From Cryptomeria japonica (Eukaryota; Streptophyta; Pinopsida; Cupressales; Cupressaceae): a stretch of DNA of 64,000 nucleotides. The DNA is taken from NCBI RefSeq assembly GCF_030272615.1, contig NC_081414.1, positions 817,076,396-817,140,395 of the forward strand. The letters run 5' to 3'. Each line of letters opens with the position of its first letter. The first letter of the stretch is position 1. Position numbers and translations under genes: made by a program. This document shows, piece after piece, positions 1-13,068 of the stretch. The notes under the pieces were generated by a model. The model saw only the letters and a list, made by a program, of their open reading frames with translations, was not told where the DNA came from and ran no database searches.

Positions 1-3000
1 ATCTAATGGTGAAAACCAGTCAATCGCAGTATTAGATGAAAAAAAAAGTCAAAATAAAGGATGCATTTGAAGGTGAAAACCTTTTTGAGGCACCTAAAGA
101 TGGGAGACTTGACACTCTTCCTAAATATTATCAAGAAAAGTCACCAATATTGATTGAGCCAACTCAATCAATTAACATCGGTACTGAAGCAGCAGTCAAA
201 ACCATACATCTGGAAGAATCACTCATAGAAGAAGAACAACCAGATTTTATCAAATTCTTCAAGGAAAAGAAAATCAATTTTGCTTGGTCTTATGCTGACA
301 TGCTAGGTATAGATCCGAATCTAATCATGCATCACTTATCCATCGCTCCTGGAGCTAAATCGATCAAGTAGAAATTAAGAAAGATGAATCCACAAGTGGC
401 ATTATTGGTCAAAGAAAAACTAAAGAAGTTATTAGATGTCAGATTCATCCGACCTATAGACTATGCTGAATGGATCTCAAACATTGTACTAGTTTCAAAA
501 CCTGACAAAAGTATCATAATATGCACAGACTTTAGGGATGTCAACAAAGCATGTCCAAAGGATGAATTTCCTTTACCAAGCATTAACATTATTGTGGATC
601 TAATAGCAGGCCACATAGTGTTATCATTAATGGATGGATTCTCTGGCTATAATCAAATCAGGATAGCCCTAGAAGATCAAGATAAAACTATGTTCACCTA
701 TCCATGGGGAACTTATTGTTAGAACACCATGCCTTTTGGCTTGAAAAATGCTGGTGCAACTTATCAAAGAGCCATGACAATAGTCTTTCATGATATGATG
801 CATACTTTCATGGAGGATTATGTGGATAATTTACTAGCTAAATCATTCACCCGAGTAGAACACCTAGACATGCTAGATAAAATCTTTCAACGATTGGAGC
901 AATTCAAGGTCAGACTAGACCCTAAAAAGTTACATCTTCGGGGTCACATCCAGCAAACTGTTAGGCTACATTATATCAAAAGAGGTCATCGTAGTAGATC
1001 CAACAAAGGTTCAAGCTATCATGGAGATGCCACCTCCCAAAAACATTAGCCAACTCAGATCTTTGTAGGGACGGCTGCAATTCATCAGACGATTCATCAC
1101 TTAGCTGGCAGATAAGTGTCTCCCATTCAATCATCTGCTTCATAAGAATATACTTTCAGATGGGAAGACAAGTGTGCAAAATCATTCCACTAGCTCAAAC
1201 AATATCTATTGAATCCACTAGTTTTGGTACCTTCGATAATAGGCAAGCCACTCATTCTCTATATATCAACAATAAAAGTATCATTGGGGGCACTACTAGC
1301 ACAAGAAGATCTAGCAGGCAAATAATAGGCTATCTATTACAACAGTAGGACTTTGAATGGATATTAACTCAATTATATATTTATTGAGAAAGCTTGCTTG
1401 GTAGTGGTGTTTTCTTCTCAAAAGTTCTGCCACTATATGTTAGCCCACACAATAAAGCTAGTAGCAAAAATCAATCCTCTCAAATATCTACTTAGCAAAG
1501 CTCCTCTCATAGGATGATTAGCTAAGTGGGTCATGATTCTTAGTGAGTTTGATATCTAGTACACAGAATGAAAAGCTATCAAAGGATAGGTAATTGTAGA
1601 TCAACTGATAGAAGCACCATTACCATACCAACAACCACTATAGTTGGAATTTACGGACATGGATGTACTCACTGTTACACCCAAGCAATGGACCCTATAC
1701 TTTGATGGATTCTATACACAAAATGGATCAGATGTTAGTATCCTGTTTGTCACTCCAGAGGGGCACACGATTCCAAGATCTTATAGATTGATGTTTCCAT
1801 GCACCAACAACATTGCTGAATATGAAGCCCTAGTAACAGGAATCAAAATGGTTATGGAATAGAGAATCACAGAATTAAGAGTCTATGGGGATTCTCAATT
1901 AGTTATCAACCAGATCAACGATGACTATTAGACAAAGGATGATAAGCTAATTCCTTACAAGAGAATGGTGGATGATTTCAAACAGTACTTTGTGCACATC
2001 ACCTTTGAAAAAATCCCAAGATTGGACAACAGAGTTGCCAATGCAATGGCCATTGTTGCTTCACTGCTGCAAATCCCAGATAAACAAAGTCGTTATGAGT
2101 TCTTGGTAGAGAAATTGTTTTCTCCAGCTTATGAAAATTCTACATCCCAAGTCATTTATGCCCTAACCAATTCTGATTTCCCTTTATATGGGATGATCTA
2201 TGATTATCTCAAAAATAATATTTTCCTCCTGACCTATCACACAACCAAAAATGTAGCTTCATCTAGCAAGTCCCCCGCTATGCCTTAACCACTAATACAC
2301 TTTACCACTGAGGTCTAGATGGTACTCTTCTTCGATGCCTCGATCATAACAAATCTGACTCTTCCTTACATGAGCTTCATGAAGGTATTTGCGATACGCA
2401 TTCAATTGGTCCTACTCTCGCCAAGAAACTTCTAAGAATGCGATATTACTAGCCGGCAATGGAAAGAGAGTCCTATCAGATTTTTAAGAAATGTCCTAAA
2501 TGTCAAATTCACGACAACCTTATCCATGCACCAGCACAGGAGTTGCAACTGATCACCACATCTTGGCCTTCCTGTCAATGGGGACTTGATTTGGTAGGGA
2601 AAATTCATCCTTCCTCTTCAAATAGGCATAAGTTCATTATCACCGCCATGGAGTATTTCACCAAGTGGATTGAAGCAATCCCGATGACCATTGTAACTGG
2701 AAAATAGATCTCATCATTCATCCTCAATTATTTCATTTGTAGATATGACATTCCCAGTTCCATCATCATAGATAATGGACGTCCTTTCAAGAATCGAGAT
2801 GTGCAAGAGCTATGTGAATGATTCAAAATCCAACATCACTTCTCCACACCATACTACCCATAGGGGAATGGCCAAGCGGAAGCATCAAATAAAACAATCC
2901 TAAAATCCTCAACAAAATGGTAAATAATGCTGGTAAGGATTGGCATCTACAACTCAATCCAGCACTTTGGCAACTCAATCCAGCACTTTGGGCCTATAGG

Positions 3001-3457
3001 ACCAGTATCCGAACACCTACAAGGGCAACACCATATTCATTGGTGTATGTTTCAAAAGCAATTCTACCTCTTGAGGTTGAAATCTAATCTCTTTGAGTAT
3101 CTTTGAAGGGCCTCATACTAGATGAGGAATATCGAGTAAACAAGTTGCAGGAACTAGAGCTTCTTGATGAAAAATGACAATGTGCCTATGACCATCTCAA
3201 GCCATATCAGCAATCAATGTGCAAAAGATATAATCATAAAGTAATCCCAAGGGCTTTTAAAGTCAGTGATCTTGTCCTGAAAGAAAATCCTAGAAATTAG
3301 CAAGATTGAGAAAAGAAGGAGAAGTTTGAACCTAACTGGTTGGAACCCTTTGTCATCATATCAACCTATGGATCAGGAGCATATCAGTTGTCAAATTCAG
3401 TAGGGGATATGCTCGATGAACCAGCCAAAAACATCCATCTAAATAATTTCTACACTT
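1..3457 (+). pseudogene. E1 pol remnant: RT, two RNase H domains, integrase
   Basis: The region reads as the reverse transcriptase to integrase part of a Ty3/gypsy polyprotein. RT lies at about 384-1049 and shows the fingers/palm block with TDFRDVNKACPKDEFPLP and a YVDNLL form of the YxDD box. The RNase H domain attached to RT follows at about 1100-1460. A second RNase H domain at about 1660-2070 starts with the WTLYFDG motif, which is typical of Tat elements. Integrase runs from about 2330 to 3457, with its zinc-binding CPKCQ segment near 2490. This would be the replication enzyme set of the element. It is broken in well over ten places and is not functional. The gag and protease end lies outside the window. 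Confidence 0.9.
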
Positions 3458-4431
3458 GAGTCGTCCAATGCATGGAAAAATAAAAATAAAAATAAAAAAA
3501 GCAAAAAATCAGAAAAATACAAAAAAATGAAAAACAAATAAAAAAGTGAAATAAAAATAAGTGGTGAAAACCTGGCAATAGGCACTATTTGTGAGATAAC
3601 AACTCCTCTACCTATCAATACTCATATCTTTGATCCATCTAGTCTCAGCCCATAGCCATCACCAAATGCTTATACATGCAGTATTATCCCAGACATACTT
3701 AGCGTAGTTACTATCCTCGATTATCTAAAATGGTTATTTGTATCATATCCCACCATGGCTTGGTGATCAATGTATATATCCACATCAAAAAATATCCATA
3801 ACGGGGGGCAACATTCCTCTCACTTGGCATTCAGACAACAAATGAGGATCACGACATACTAGGGAACCAATGTTAAAACTTCTCATCAGGCCAAAAAACA
3901 GGATCATTATTCAATTGCAACTTTAACACATACACGATGGATGATTTTTCTGAATTATGATTTGTTTTCATTTAGCATGAAGTTTTGACTATTTGTATCC
4001 TGATTTTTGAATCATTAGATCTCCTGAGCTACTCAAGGATGCACTGAGCTAGAGAAGAAGTGAAGGAATCTGATATTTTCCTTGGTTTTCTGTCTGTGAG
4101 GCGATCATTAATATGGTGCAAATTTGTCTCAAGACATGATTGGAAACATATCATTGAAGACATTTTCCACTTTGTGCGTATAAATGGTTAGCTCTTGTCT
4201 ATTTTATGCAAGCAACACTCAGGTCATCTTGGTTCAATTATACCTCGACACTTGTGTCATCTTGCAATATCAAAAATTCATGTAAGTTTTACTTAGGTCA
4301 TTATGGTCCAATTATACCATGATGCTTGTATTAAACTTTCAATATATCAAAAGCTCAATGATGACAAAAAGAAAACAAACAAGTGACTAAACAGGAATGA
4401 CAACAACAAAATTAAAGTGATCATTTAGTTG
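3458..4431 (+). other. E1 3' non-coding region after pol, with A-rich tract
   Basis: No gene is seen. An A-rich tract at 3473-3560 follows the end of pol directly, and a GGTGAAAACCTGG motif follows at about 3564. The same order (pol end, A-rich tract, GGTGAAAACCTGG) is found in E2 at 28216-28340, so it is a family feature. Confidence 0.7.
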
Positions 4432-4545
4432 CATATCATTTTAAACTTGCATTTAGTTGCATATAATTTCAAACTTGCATTTAGTTGCATATCATTTTAA
4501 ACCTTTCATTTAGTTGCATACAATTGCATTTTAGTTGCATATCAT
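4432..4545 (+). repeat. 28-29 bp tandem repeat (CATTTAGTTGCATATC unit)
   Basis: Four to five imperfect copies of a unit beginning CATTTAGTTGCATATCATTT follow each other at 28-29 bp spacing. E2 has weaker GCATATCATTTT copies at 29220-29300. They lie between the pol end and the microsatellite. Confidence 0.8.
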
Positions 4546-4809
4546 CTTAATCTTGCATACATCATTATCATACATCTCACATCATTATCATTATCATTAT
4601 CATACATCTCATTTTCAAGATACATCTCACATCATCATCGCATTATCACCCATTTCATCATAAATCACATCATAATCAAAATCAAAACATCAAGAGCATT
4701 ATTATCTAAAGCATCTAATCATCTTCATAGTATCATCATATCAAAAGCTAATGCACATCATAAGTCAATCTTCATCAATAAGCACATCACATGTGGATTA
4801 GATAAATCA

Positions 4810-4814
<5 letters not shown>

Positions 4815-4851
<37 letters not shown>

Positions 4852-4894
4852 TATATATATATATATATAGATATATATATATATATATATATAT
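4815..4894 (+). repeat. (TA)n microsatellite inside E1
   Basis: About 80 bp of TA repeats with two GA interruptions. It is followed by ATCTCAAAAATG and then, about 85 bp on, by the end of the antisense ORF. E2 has its microsatellite at the same place with the same flank. Confidence 0.95.
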
Positions 4895-4977
4895 CTCAAA
4901 AATGGTCAAAATGTTCAAGGGATATTATGTCTGTCAAAATACAACAAAAGTGATCAAATACAACAGAGATGGGTCTC

Positions 4978-7010
4978 TCAGGTATGACTATCTCTTGAGG
5001 CTAATGGTCTGATAGCAAATATCCCAGCTCCTGAATTTCCACCAGGTGGATCACGTCGGATGGGTCTCATAACACCTCTTCTCTTTGTCCTCATATGACT
5101 ATGGCCAGATCGACTAGACGCCACTGTCACATAGCTAGGAGCTTTGTGATCTCGAGGGACCACCTCCTCATATAAATGCCTATAATACTCGGCCTCCTTG
5201 GCTGAGTACTGTATCTCTCTCAGTGTGTCCTGAATTGGGGCACCCATTGCGGCTCTCTCTAACCTATCTGCAAGGGCCTCTACTTGATCCTAGCACTCTA
5301 TCTTCGTATCCCGCTCTGTGATAACCTACATAATCTATCATTGATGCACTAACACATGTACCTACAGTTGTTGTACTGAGACTTGTAGCACTTTGATTTG
5401 AGAATCTTGTCGATGGGTGGGCACCTTGATTTGAATGCGTACCTATGTCATGGTCCCACCCATACTTATCCCTGTTTGAGGCGTCGGTGGAGGTAGAACA
5501 TCAGATCTCCTCCTCTAAGTAGGTCATCTATCATCTTATATCCCTCCCACCATAGCTAGCACCGAACCTACCCTACCACCCCCACCAACACCAAGAATGA
5601 GACCTCCTCCTCCTCCTCCACCCCCTCTACCTCTATCTCCACCTCTATCTCCACCCCCTCTACCTCTATCTCCTCCTCTACTTCCTCTCCCTCCTCTATC
5701 TCCTCCTCTCCCTCCTCCATCTCCTCTATCTCCTCCTCTCCCTCCTCCACCTCCTCTAACTCCTCCTCCTCCACCACCTCCATCTCCTCCACCATTGCCT
5801 CCACATCCCTCTCCTATCTCCTCTCCCTCATCCAAATCTCTTCGTCTAGCTCCCCCTCACCTCTAAGGCTACTCCTCATCATCGTCAAAAGATAGAAATA
5901 GCTCTACCAGATCAAATATGTGTGCCATTGCATGTGCCACAAAGTAGGTGGAGAACTCCTTTGTCATCCCAACATCCACAACCCCAACCCCATAATCCTA
6001 GATCTGTCCTGCTAGCGACATGTACTCATCAACAATTGCTCTGCTATCTAGGGTAGGTCCCCTCTTCGGCACATCCTATCACCAACGAGCATAGAAATAG
6101 GCTCCCTATGGCATCCCCTATTGTCTACCATACTGCCGCTGAACACTATTGTGCAATAATCGCTTAATAATAAAGGGCATCTTCCCAATCAGGTACCTCG
6201 ACATATATACATAGGGCATCTCTAGCCTATCCTCTGCCCACACCTCATAATCCATATACGGTCTCAAGATGACCGTATCAATATTATCTAGTGCCCTCCA
6301 CCAATGCTCTAGTTTTCCCAGCTTATGTTGGACAACTACACCTATGTACCCATAAACATAGGCCCGACCAACTAGCCTATCTCTATCTGCAAGCGGTCTT
6401 GACATTGGTATATGCTCCCAGGCCCACACCTATAACAACGTCACCCCAACATATAAACTTGTATATCCCAGATATAATACTTGATGAAGCTCTTTGTATA
6501 GATGGGCCAACATACACGACCCCCATGCAAACCTATGTCACCACGTCCTCCAACACCAATCCCCATCCAATAGCTAGTCCCTTCGACCTACAGTCGGGAT
6601 AGAGGAACCCACTAATAAAACCTGCTAATACTGATGGTAGTGGAGCGTAACCTAAATCCAAGAACTCCTACCATGGGATCCCATAGGCAATAATATCATC
6701 ATCCTAAAAGATGTGGTTGAGAGCCTTTGTGCCACCCTCCTTAGTTTGCTCGTAAGGCAACAAAGCCCCAACCACAAGAATTTGGAAGATCCAATAGCAT
6801 TCCTTTGGTGTGACTATCATCTCACCAATCGCCAAGTCAAAGGTGTTTGTATCACTATGCCACCTCTCGACCAAAGTTGTCAATAAACCTCGGTTAATGA
6901 TATACCAAGGCATGTCTAGTAAAGAGGACAACCCACATCTCTCAATCACATCTCTATCAACCTGTGCTAAACGTGGGATAAGTGTCCATGCCCTCAAAAA
7001 TCACTCTCAA
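4978..7010 (-). pseudogene. E1 antisense ORF: plant mobile domain (PMD) protein
   Basis: On the minus strand, from about 7010 down to 4978, the sequence encodes a protein like the antisense ORF of E2. The N-terminal part carries the PMD signature LVERWHSDTNTFDLAIGEM and the GALLPYEQ segment. The middle part (about 6430-6118) has the VWAEDRLEMPYVYM and QRQYGRQ blocks. A G/R/D-rich low-complexity stretch follows (about 5835-5536). The C-terminus is basic and ends near DSHT. PMD is known from plant Mutator-like transposons, from some host proteins, and from extra ORFs of Tat retrotransposons; its function in the retroelement is not known to me. It is broken in several places. Confidence 0.85.
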
Positions 7011-7129
7011 GACTGGAGAATGCCAAGCTCTACCCACAAATCAACATGTATCCATCATCAGTTCTCAATTCCATCAAATTTATCACCAACACATCAACTT
7101 GAAAAATCAAAGCATATCAAAAATCAACT

Positions 7130-7790
7130 CCATATCGAAATCATAATCAAGACCCATATCGAAACTTAGGACCCATATTGAAATCACAATCCAAACCCAT
7201 ATCAAAATCACAATCAAGACCCATATTGAAACTCAGGACCCATATCAAAAATCAAGGACTCATATCGAAAGAAAAATAAAGGACCCATATCGAAAGCAAA
7301 ATCAAGGACCCATATCGAAATCAGAATCAGGACCCATATCGAAAATCAAGGACTCATATCGAAAGGAAAATCAGGACCCATATCAAAAATCAGGACTCAT
7401 ATCAAATCAACATCAAGGAGTCGTATCGCAATCAAAATAAGGACTCATATCAAAATCAACATTAGGACCCATATCGAAATCACAATCAAGACTCAAATCG
7501 AACATCCAAGACCCATATCGAAATCAAGGACCCATATCAAAATCAGACATCAATGACCCATATTGAAATCAAAGACTCATATCAAAATCAAATTCAAGAA
7601 TCAAATCCATATCAAAATCAAGACTTAAATCAACTTGGAAATCCATATCGCAAAGAAATTCATATCAAAACAAGATCCATATCGAACACAAACTCATATC
7701 GTAATACAATAGCATATCAAAATCAGACATCATCACAAACACAGGACTCACATTGGATCATGAACCATATCAAAGTAATCGATGGACCCA
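7130..7790 (+). repeat. Degenerate tandem repeat, CCCATATCGAAATCA units
   Basis: About 25 imperfect units built on GACCCATATCGAAATCA, spaced roughly 20-40 bp, sit directly upstream (in the minus sense) of the antisense PMD ORF. The place corresponds to the CTTGTAACACAACTC repeat of E2, but the unit is different. It would lie in the antisense leader. Confidence 0.85.
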
Positions 7791-7848
7791 TCTAATCTAT
7801 TTGACTCATGATGTATTTTTCACAACACTTTTTTTCCAACTTTTGATC

Positions 7849-8165
7849 CCACACGCTAAATCAGGGCCCTGAAGTGCTAAGCTGCCACCTATGCTCTAAC
7901 CTATTCCATCAATGCACTATAAAACACACTCAATGAGCTAAACCTATCCTATGTGCTAATGAGCACACCATTTGTGCTACCCTGTTAACCCAACCCGCTA
8001 ACTGACCTACCCATTGCGCTTCTATGCATACCCTATGTGCTATAACCATCCTATGTACTAACCTACCCCCTGACAGCACTACAATTTACCCCTCAGATGC
8101 TAAACCTACCTAGGGTTTGCTACGTGCTAACCTTCCTATCATATGCGCTAGGCAACCTACCTGAC
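7849..8165 (+). repeat. E1 array of degenerate TGCGCTA motifs
   Basis: A run of TGCGCTA/TGTGCTA/TGCACTA motifs at about 20-bp spacing, for example at CTATGTGCTA and CATTGCGCTT. On the minus strand these read TAGCGCA. It is the counterpart of the clearer array at 32254-32710 in E2. Here the motifs are more decayed. Confidence 0.75.
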
Positions 8166-8399
8166 GTACTAAATTGGCAAAATCCAACCCAAAATTTGAA
8201 AACGTGACAAAAATAATTAAAATTAATCAAAACAAGATGGATTTGGACCACTTACTGGTGGGCCATAGGTGGCGGGTCTCCGATGTCACCTGATGCACTC
8301 AAATCAGTGTGAGGAGTATGGAATCGACATCATCATCAGAGCTAATGTCACAATCACAAAGAGACAAGTGCGCAAATGATTTTTCAAAGTCACTTTTTA

Positions 8400-8409
8400 C
8401 CTTTTAATA
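8400..8409 (-). promoter_or_regulatory. Possible TATA box for the antisense ORF of E1
   Basis: On the minus strand the sequence reads TATTAAAAGG, in the same place as CTATAAAAGG in E2 (32933-32942), upstream of the motif array and the PMD ORF. Position and similarity are seen; promoter activity is inferred. Confidence 0.35.
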
Positions 8410-8488
8410 GGGTTAAATCAAAAAGGTTAATAAGTGGGGCATGTATTTTACTCCCACTTTTTCATTTTTAACCTTATCAGCATCATTT

Positions 8489-8606
8489 TTGGGAGATAAA
8501 TCAATAATGTGAATTCAATGCAGTCCATATTCACATATTGCAATTAATTCAAAAACGCTCAGCAACTTGACAATTTTTTTCACTCAATCCTTTATTCATC
8601 TCTCGA
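8489..8606 (+). repeat. Inverted repeat near the 3' end of E1
   Basis: The arms 8489-8505 (TTGGGAGATAAATCAAT) and 8590-8606 pair with two G-U and three mismatched positions. In E2 the same arms pair perfectly over 17 bp (33023-33130). It lies about 180 bp before the 3' LTR. Confidence 0.65.
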
Positions 8607-8772
8607 GGGGGCATCATCAATATCGTTCATCAAATCTACATTTGGGGCATCATATCGATATTTTGACACACAACATCATATCGACATTTCGACACACAAC
8701 ATCATATCGATCAACTTTGGCAGCATATCCAACAAATTTTCTTTGAATCAACATGTGCACACACATCACTTC

Positions 8773-8786
8773 AAAGAGGGGCAAAA
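8773..8786 (+). other. Polypurine tract of E1
   Basis: AAAGAGGGGCAAAA lies immediately before the 3' LTR, the usual place for the plus-strand primer. The E2 tract at 33291-33304 is identical. Confidence 0.9.
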
Positions 8787-9729
8787 TGTAGACGTATAAA
8801 TTTGACCACTTTCCTAAATAAATATTTAATATTTATTTTAACCCTAATTCCTCCTATTAATTAAATTCAATTTAATTAATTCCTTCATTTTTCATCTATT
8901 TGATCAAATGAATTACTCAATTTATTTAATTAAATTCAATTTAACCTTTTCTAGCCTTTGATTAAATAAATCACTTTATTTAATTAATTCCCCTTTCTCC
9001 CTTTTTAATTAAATTTACATTTAATTAAATTCATCCTTGCAAATAAATAAATCTAATTTATTTATTAAATCCCCCACTTGTATTTATGCAAGTTGCATCT
9101 ATTTTGGTTGAAATAAAGTAATTTTATTTTAATTAAAATCCTTCTCCTCCATCCACTTGCATTTTCCTACATCTCCCACTTGCTTCCTAAACCACTTCTA
9201 AATTCTTCTAATCACTTCCAATTTAGCCTAATTCATCTCCTAATTATTGTCACATTCCTAAGCAAAGGGAAATCACTTCTCAAAACCTCCAAAGTCTTTG
9301 AAATGCATTAAAAGTTTTATGTCTTCAACAAGTTAACCCTCAAAGTCTTCCTAACCATTAATGGTTAACTCAACCTCCCTTTATTGTTAGAGACTTTCTC
9401 TCTAGCTTAACCCTCATCTAACCCAAGGGTCTCATCAAGCATTCATGGCTTTAACCTTGGTTATCCTATTAACCCTTGCACAAGAGTTTACCCCTTGGGT
9501 AAAAGCTTTGTCCATTGGATAACCCTAATCTAACCTTAACTCTTACCTCCTAGGGTAACCTTCATGTCTTCTCGGGCATTTAATACCTCTTATATCTCCT
9601 CTCAAGCAACCCTTTGTTGACAATTGTCACCATTTCATTAGTGAGAATTGTAAACATGGATTGATTAACTTTCAATCCTAGCCCTTTTTAAGATTATTCA
9701 ATATTGACCATCCATTGCCCTATTTTACC

Positions 9730-9738
9730 TATAAATAG
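9730..9738 (+). promoter_or_regulatory. TATA box in E1 LTR
   Basis: TATAAATAG followed by AGCTCTCATTCC. The same string occurs in both E2 LTRs, so this is the likely core promoter of the family. Confidence 0.75.
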
Positions 9739-10117
9739 AGCTCTCATTCCTCATTTGAAAAAAAAACAATCTTTCATGCATCTACATTATAGTCTAATTT
9801 ACTAAGCATTTTAGCCTCTCTTTGTTAGAATATCATCATAACATTTAGGAGTATTTTTCATATCATAAGATATTCATGTTAGGATAGTGTATCATACTAG
9901 GATAATTTGTTAATCTTTTATCATATCATCATCTTCATACTAGCTTAATCATCATAGTTCTAATATCATATATATCTTAGAATGCATTCGTGCATATAAA
10001 TCAAATATCACATGTTCTTGGAGTTGTCATTCCTTGGTCACTTTGCTCAATGATCTGAGAGCAAAACATTGACTTTAGGGATCTTCTGAGATAGAGAACA
10101 ATGGGACACCCCTTGGG

Positions 10118-10149
10118 AAGTTGAACTAATTCAATTAGTTCATATACTT
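10118..10149 (+). other. U5 stem-loop, E1 version
   Basis: Inner arms GAACTAA and TTAGTTC form seven pairs; outer arms AAGT and ACTT form four more, with a three-base bulge plus one mismatch. It aligns without gaps to the E2 stem at 14967-14998, and five of the eleven pairs differ on both sides. Confidence 0.7.
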
Positions 10150-10226
10150 GCACCACGAGTCTCATTGGTGTGTGGGTCTTTTGGATTCGATTTATTCATT
10201 TTCGTCGCCGCATTTTCCCGCATACA

Positions 10227-10748
10227 GATACATATATGTATGTATATGTACACACACACACACATATGTATGTATATGTACACACACACACACACATATG
10301 TATGTATATATATACACACACATATATATACATACATATGTACATACATATACATACATATATATACATATTTATACATACATATACATATACATACATA
10401 TTATATATATACATACATACATATATATATATATACATACATATATATGTATGCATATATATGTGTGTGTATATATATGTGTGTGTATATATATGTATGT
10501 ATATATGTATATGTATATATCTATATACATATATATACATACATATACATATATATGTATGTACATACGTACATACATATATACATATATGTATATATAT
10601 ATATATATACATATACATATACACATATATGTATATATATGTGTGTATGTGTGTTTGTATGCACACACATATATATGCATGTATGTATATGTATGTATAT
10701 ACATATATACATACATACATACATACATACATATGTGTGTGTGTGTGA
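10227..10748. repeat. Compound TACATA/CACA/TGTA microsatellite
   Basis: About 520 bp of ATACAT, (CA)n, (TA)n and ATGT repeats begin at the first base after the E1 3' LTR. Most reading frames are open across it only because the repeat has almost no stop codons. These ORFs (up to about 215 codons of Y/I/H/C/M/V) are not genes. Confidence 0.95.
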
Positions 10749-13068
10749 AAAATTTGATGGTGGTAAGGAGCAATATTAGAGCTTATTAGGGAAGGGCAAT
10801 TGGCTTCCTTGCTAGTAAACGTTTGCACATTTTGGTTGCTCATAAACCTTTACTACACATGTGTACCAATAATTTTAAATTCTCACATTAGTTATGTTCT
10901 AACAATGGCCTAGTCCTCAACCAACACAAGGTTATGGTGTCCTAGGAAGAAAATATCTTCTTACACGTAATCTTGTTAGAACAACGACAAATACAAGTGT
11001 CATTGCACATCTTACGCTAAATAGAAAATGTTTCAATTTTTTTCTATTCACCATAAACATTTTCTTGGCAAGTGTGAGTTGCAGAATGTTCAAGGATTTC
11101 TCAAACTACAAGGTACACACAAGGTGATATAGAGATTTATCTTCTCTGGTGGGCATAATCTCTAACTCCCTTTTGTTTTGAAGTAAACCATCTCAAAGCA
11201 TCAAAGAATTTATTTGAGACTCACTCTAGAAAAACCAACAAAAGCAATATGATCAAATCAAAGACAATTGTTATTGACCATAAGATTGAGCATAACAATG
11301 TTGAAAAAGTTTATAACGATGATCGAACAACATACCTCTACTGCAAAATGTTTATACAAGAAAGAGGTCTTTTGACCTTCAAGCCACCAAGTCTTAAAAT
11401 TTTAAAATCATTTCTATAGAGATCCATAACCCATTGAATTAATTGGATGTGCCCATTGCAATAAGAAAAAATGGTATCATGTGCCTAGTGAATTTTGGAT
11501 GCAACCAACCTCAATTCCCTCTTTTATAGATTACACATCCCTTTTGGAACAAAATGGACAGTTCTGGCTACGTACTATGTTTAGAGGACCACAGGCAGGA
11601 AAATAAAAATTACCACAACTCCACTACCAAGGAAAATTATTTAGAATTCAATTTCTTCTAAATCAAACAATGAATGGAACAAACAGTTTTTAGACCATTG
11701 GGGACCATAAGGGGCTTTCCTCACTCTACCCTTTCATGAATAAATACCCAAAATTGCTCGAGAACAAATCCGACTTGGACACAAAGTATTTATGAATTCT
11801 ATCCACTATGGAACCAAGATACAAACACTTGGCACCTGCAATAGTGAATCTTTCAAAGGCTTTACTGGTTTGATATCCTCAACCCTACACCCAGGGATCT
11901 AGATCTCCAATTAACATCCATTATTTCCACATCTGAAATGGATGATTGTCATGCCAGCTATGATGAGAATTATGCTTACAGTGACTGATACCTTTCCAGA
12001 GTGTGAGACAATTGTTTCATAGGAGTCCCTCTCTGCAACAACTTGTTTCCATGTGGATATAACCCATATTCCCATAGAGATATTTATCACTGAGTTATGC
12101 AATACTTATGTCATGCATGTTGGTATCATAAAGTTTTTGCATGCAAACAAAACCCATGAAATGAACAATAACATGAAAAAGTCAAATATCATGCTAGATA
12201 TTGTTTATATATGCTAGAGCTATTGTGCTCTCTTACAAATATGTTCTAGATGTATTGTGGTCTTTTAGTAGCATGTTCTTACTTTTTTCTACATCTACTA
12301 TGATCTTTTAATAACATGTTCTTGGTAAAACAAAATGAATTAAACGATATAAATGTGTACTATAAATTATTATGTTTAGGGTTTCATGAATGACATGTCT
12401 CTTTCTTGAGACATGATTATCATGTAGAATTTCATGAGAACAAATGTTTTGGATTGACTATTCCTTAATTCATTATTATTTTTTCCTATTTCTATTAACA
12501 ATGCTTTTAAAAAAAATTGAACTATTTATTTTGTCTCTAATCTCTTAAATTTATCTAATACATAGCTTATTGCAATGTAGATTTTCTACCTTGAAATCAA
12601 TTATTTATACAAAATCAATTGTTTTGTTCATATAAATGACTATCTACCATGTTATTTATTGGTATACATATCTAAAAGACTGAACTTGCATTGCTTCTAC
12701 TTTAACAGGTGTTGAAAGTGGACTTGTATCTGCCAACAATTGTACTAAGAAGTATAATTCAAGTATGTAGCACAACCAATTTTATGCTCTCATTATCTTA
12801 AACATGTTTAATAAATTTAATTAACTTCTTGAAATACATAACATTATAATACATTTTCATAGCTACTTATTAGGATGTACCATAAAATCAAATTCTAGCT
12901 ACACTTTTATTTCAAAGATTAATTTAGCATGGGAGCTGAAATTTTAGTAGTTAACAGTCCAAATTTAATAAACAAAGCCATAGTAACCTGTGAGTAACCT
13001 CAACACACATCCTGATGAAAATTTTGACTTAAAATAGGGAATCCAAAAATAAAACGGACAAATTGCTA
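10749..13068. other. No gene recognised
   Basis: AT-rich single-copy-looking sequence. I find no conserved protein segment, tRNA or clear repeat. It is the 5' flank of the ERF-like gene that begins at 13069 and could hold its promoter. Confidence 0.5.

Larger units (their letters stand above)
1..10226 (+). mobile_element. E1: Ty3/gypsy LTR retrotransposon, Tat/Ogre lineage, 5' end outside window
   Basis: This is the 3' part of a large LTR element. Visible parts in order are pol (RT, RNase H, a second RNase H, integrase without chromodomain), a long 3' region holding an antisense plant-mobile-domain ORF, tandem repeats, a polypurine tract and a 1440-bp 3' LTR that begins TGTAGACG and ends CATACA. 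The second RNase H, the lack of a chromodomain and the antisense extra ORF are the marks of the Tat/Ogre lineage. It is related to, but clearly diverged from, the element at 13643-34751. The coding part is a fossil with many breaks. Its age cannot be read because the 5' LTR is not in the window. Confidence 0.93.
8787..10226 (+). repeat. E1 3' LTR (1440 bp)
   Basis: It starts TGTAGACGTATAAA after the polypurine tract and ends CCCGCATACA, giving the TG...CA ends of an LTR. The first 400 bp are rich in TTTAATTAAA palindromes, as in E2. A TATA box (TATAAATAG) lies at 9730-9738, so U3 is about 940 bp. The last part is the best conserved against E2 and contains a stem-loop at 10118-10149. If the target duplication is 5 bp, it would be GATAC at 10227-10231; the other side is not visible. 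Confidence 0.9.

Noticed and set aside
5597-5866. Proline-rich ORF on the + strand
   Set aside because: It is the complement of the Gly/Arg/Asp-rich stretch of the antisense PMD ORF.
7130-7790. Regular repeats with spacers, superficially CRISPR-like
   Set aside because: Units and spacers vary in length and sequence, the host is a plant, and the block lies inside a retroelement leader. It is a degenerate tandem repeat.
10140-10843. Long overlapping ORFs of up to 215 codons on both strands
   Set aside because: They are translations of a TACATA/CA microsatellite (only Y, I, H, C, M, V, T), open because the repeat lacks stop codons.
12700-12770. Acceptor-like TTTAACAG followed by a short open stretch, as an upstream ERF exon
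   Set aside because: Only about 20 codons, no similarity to ERF N-termini, and no donor site I trust.
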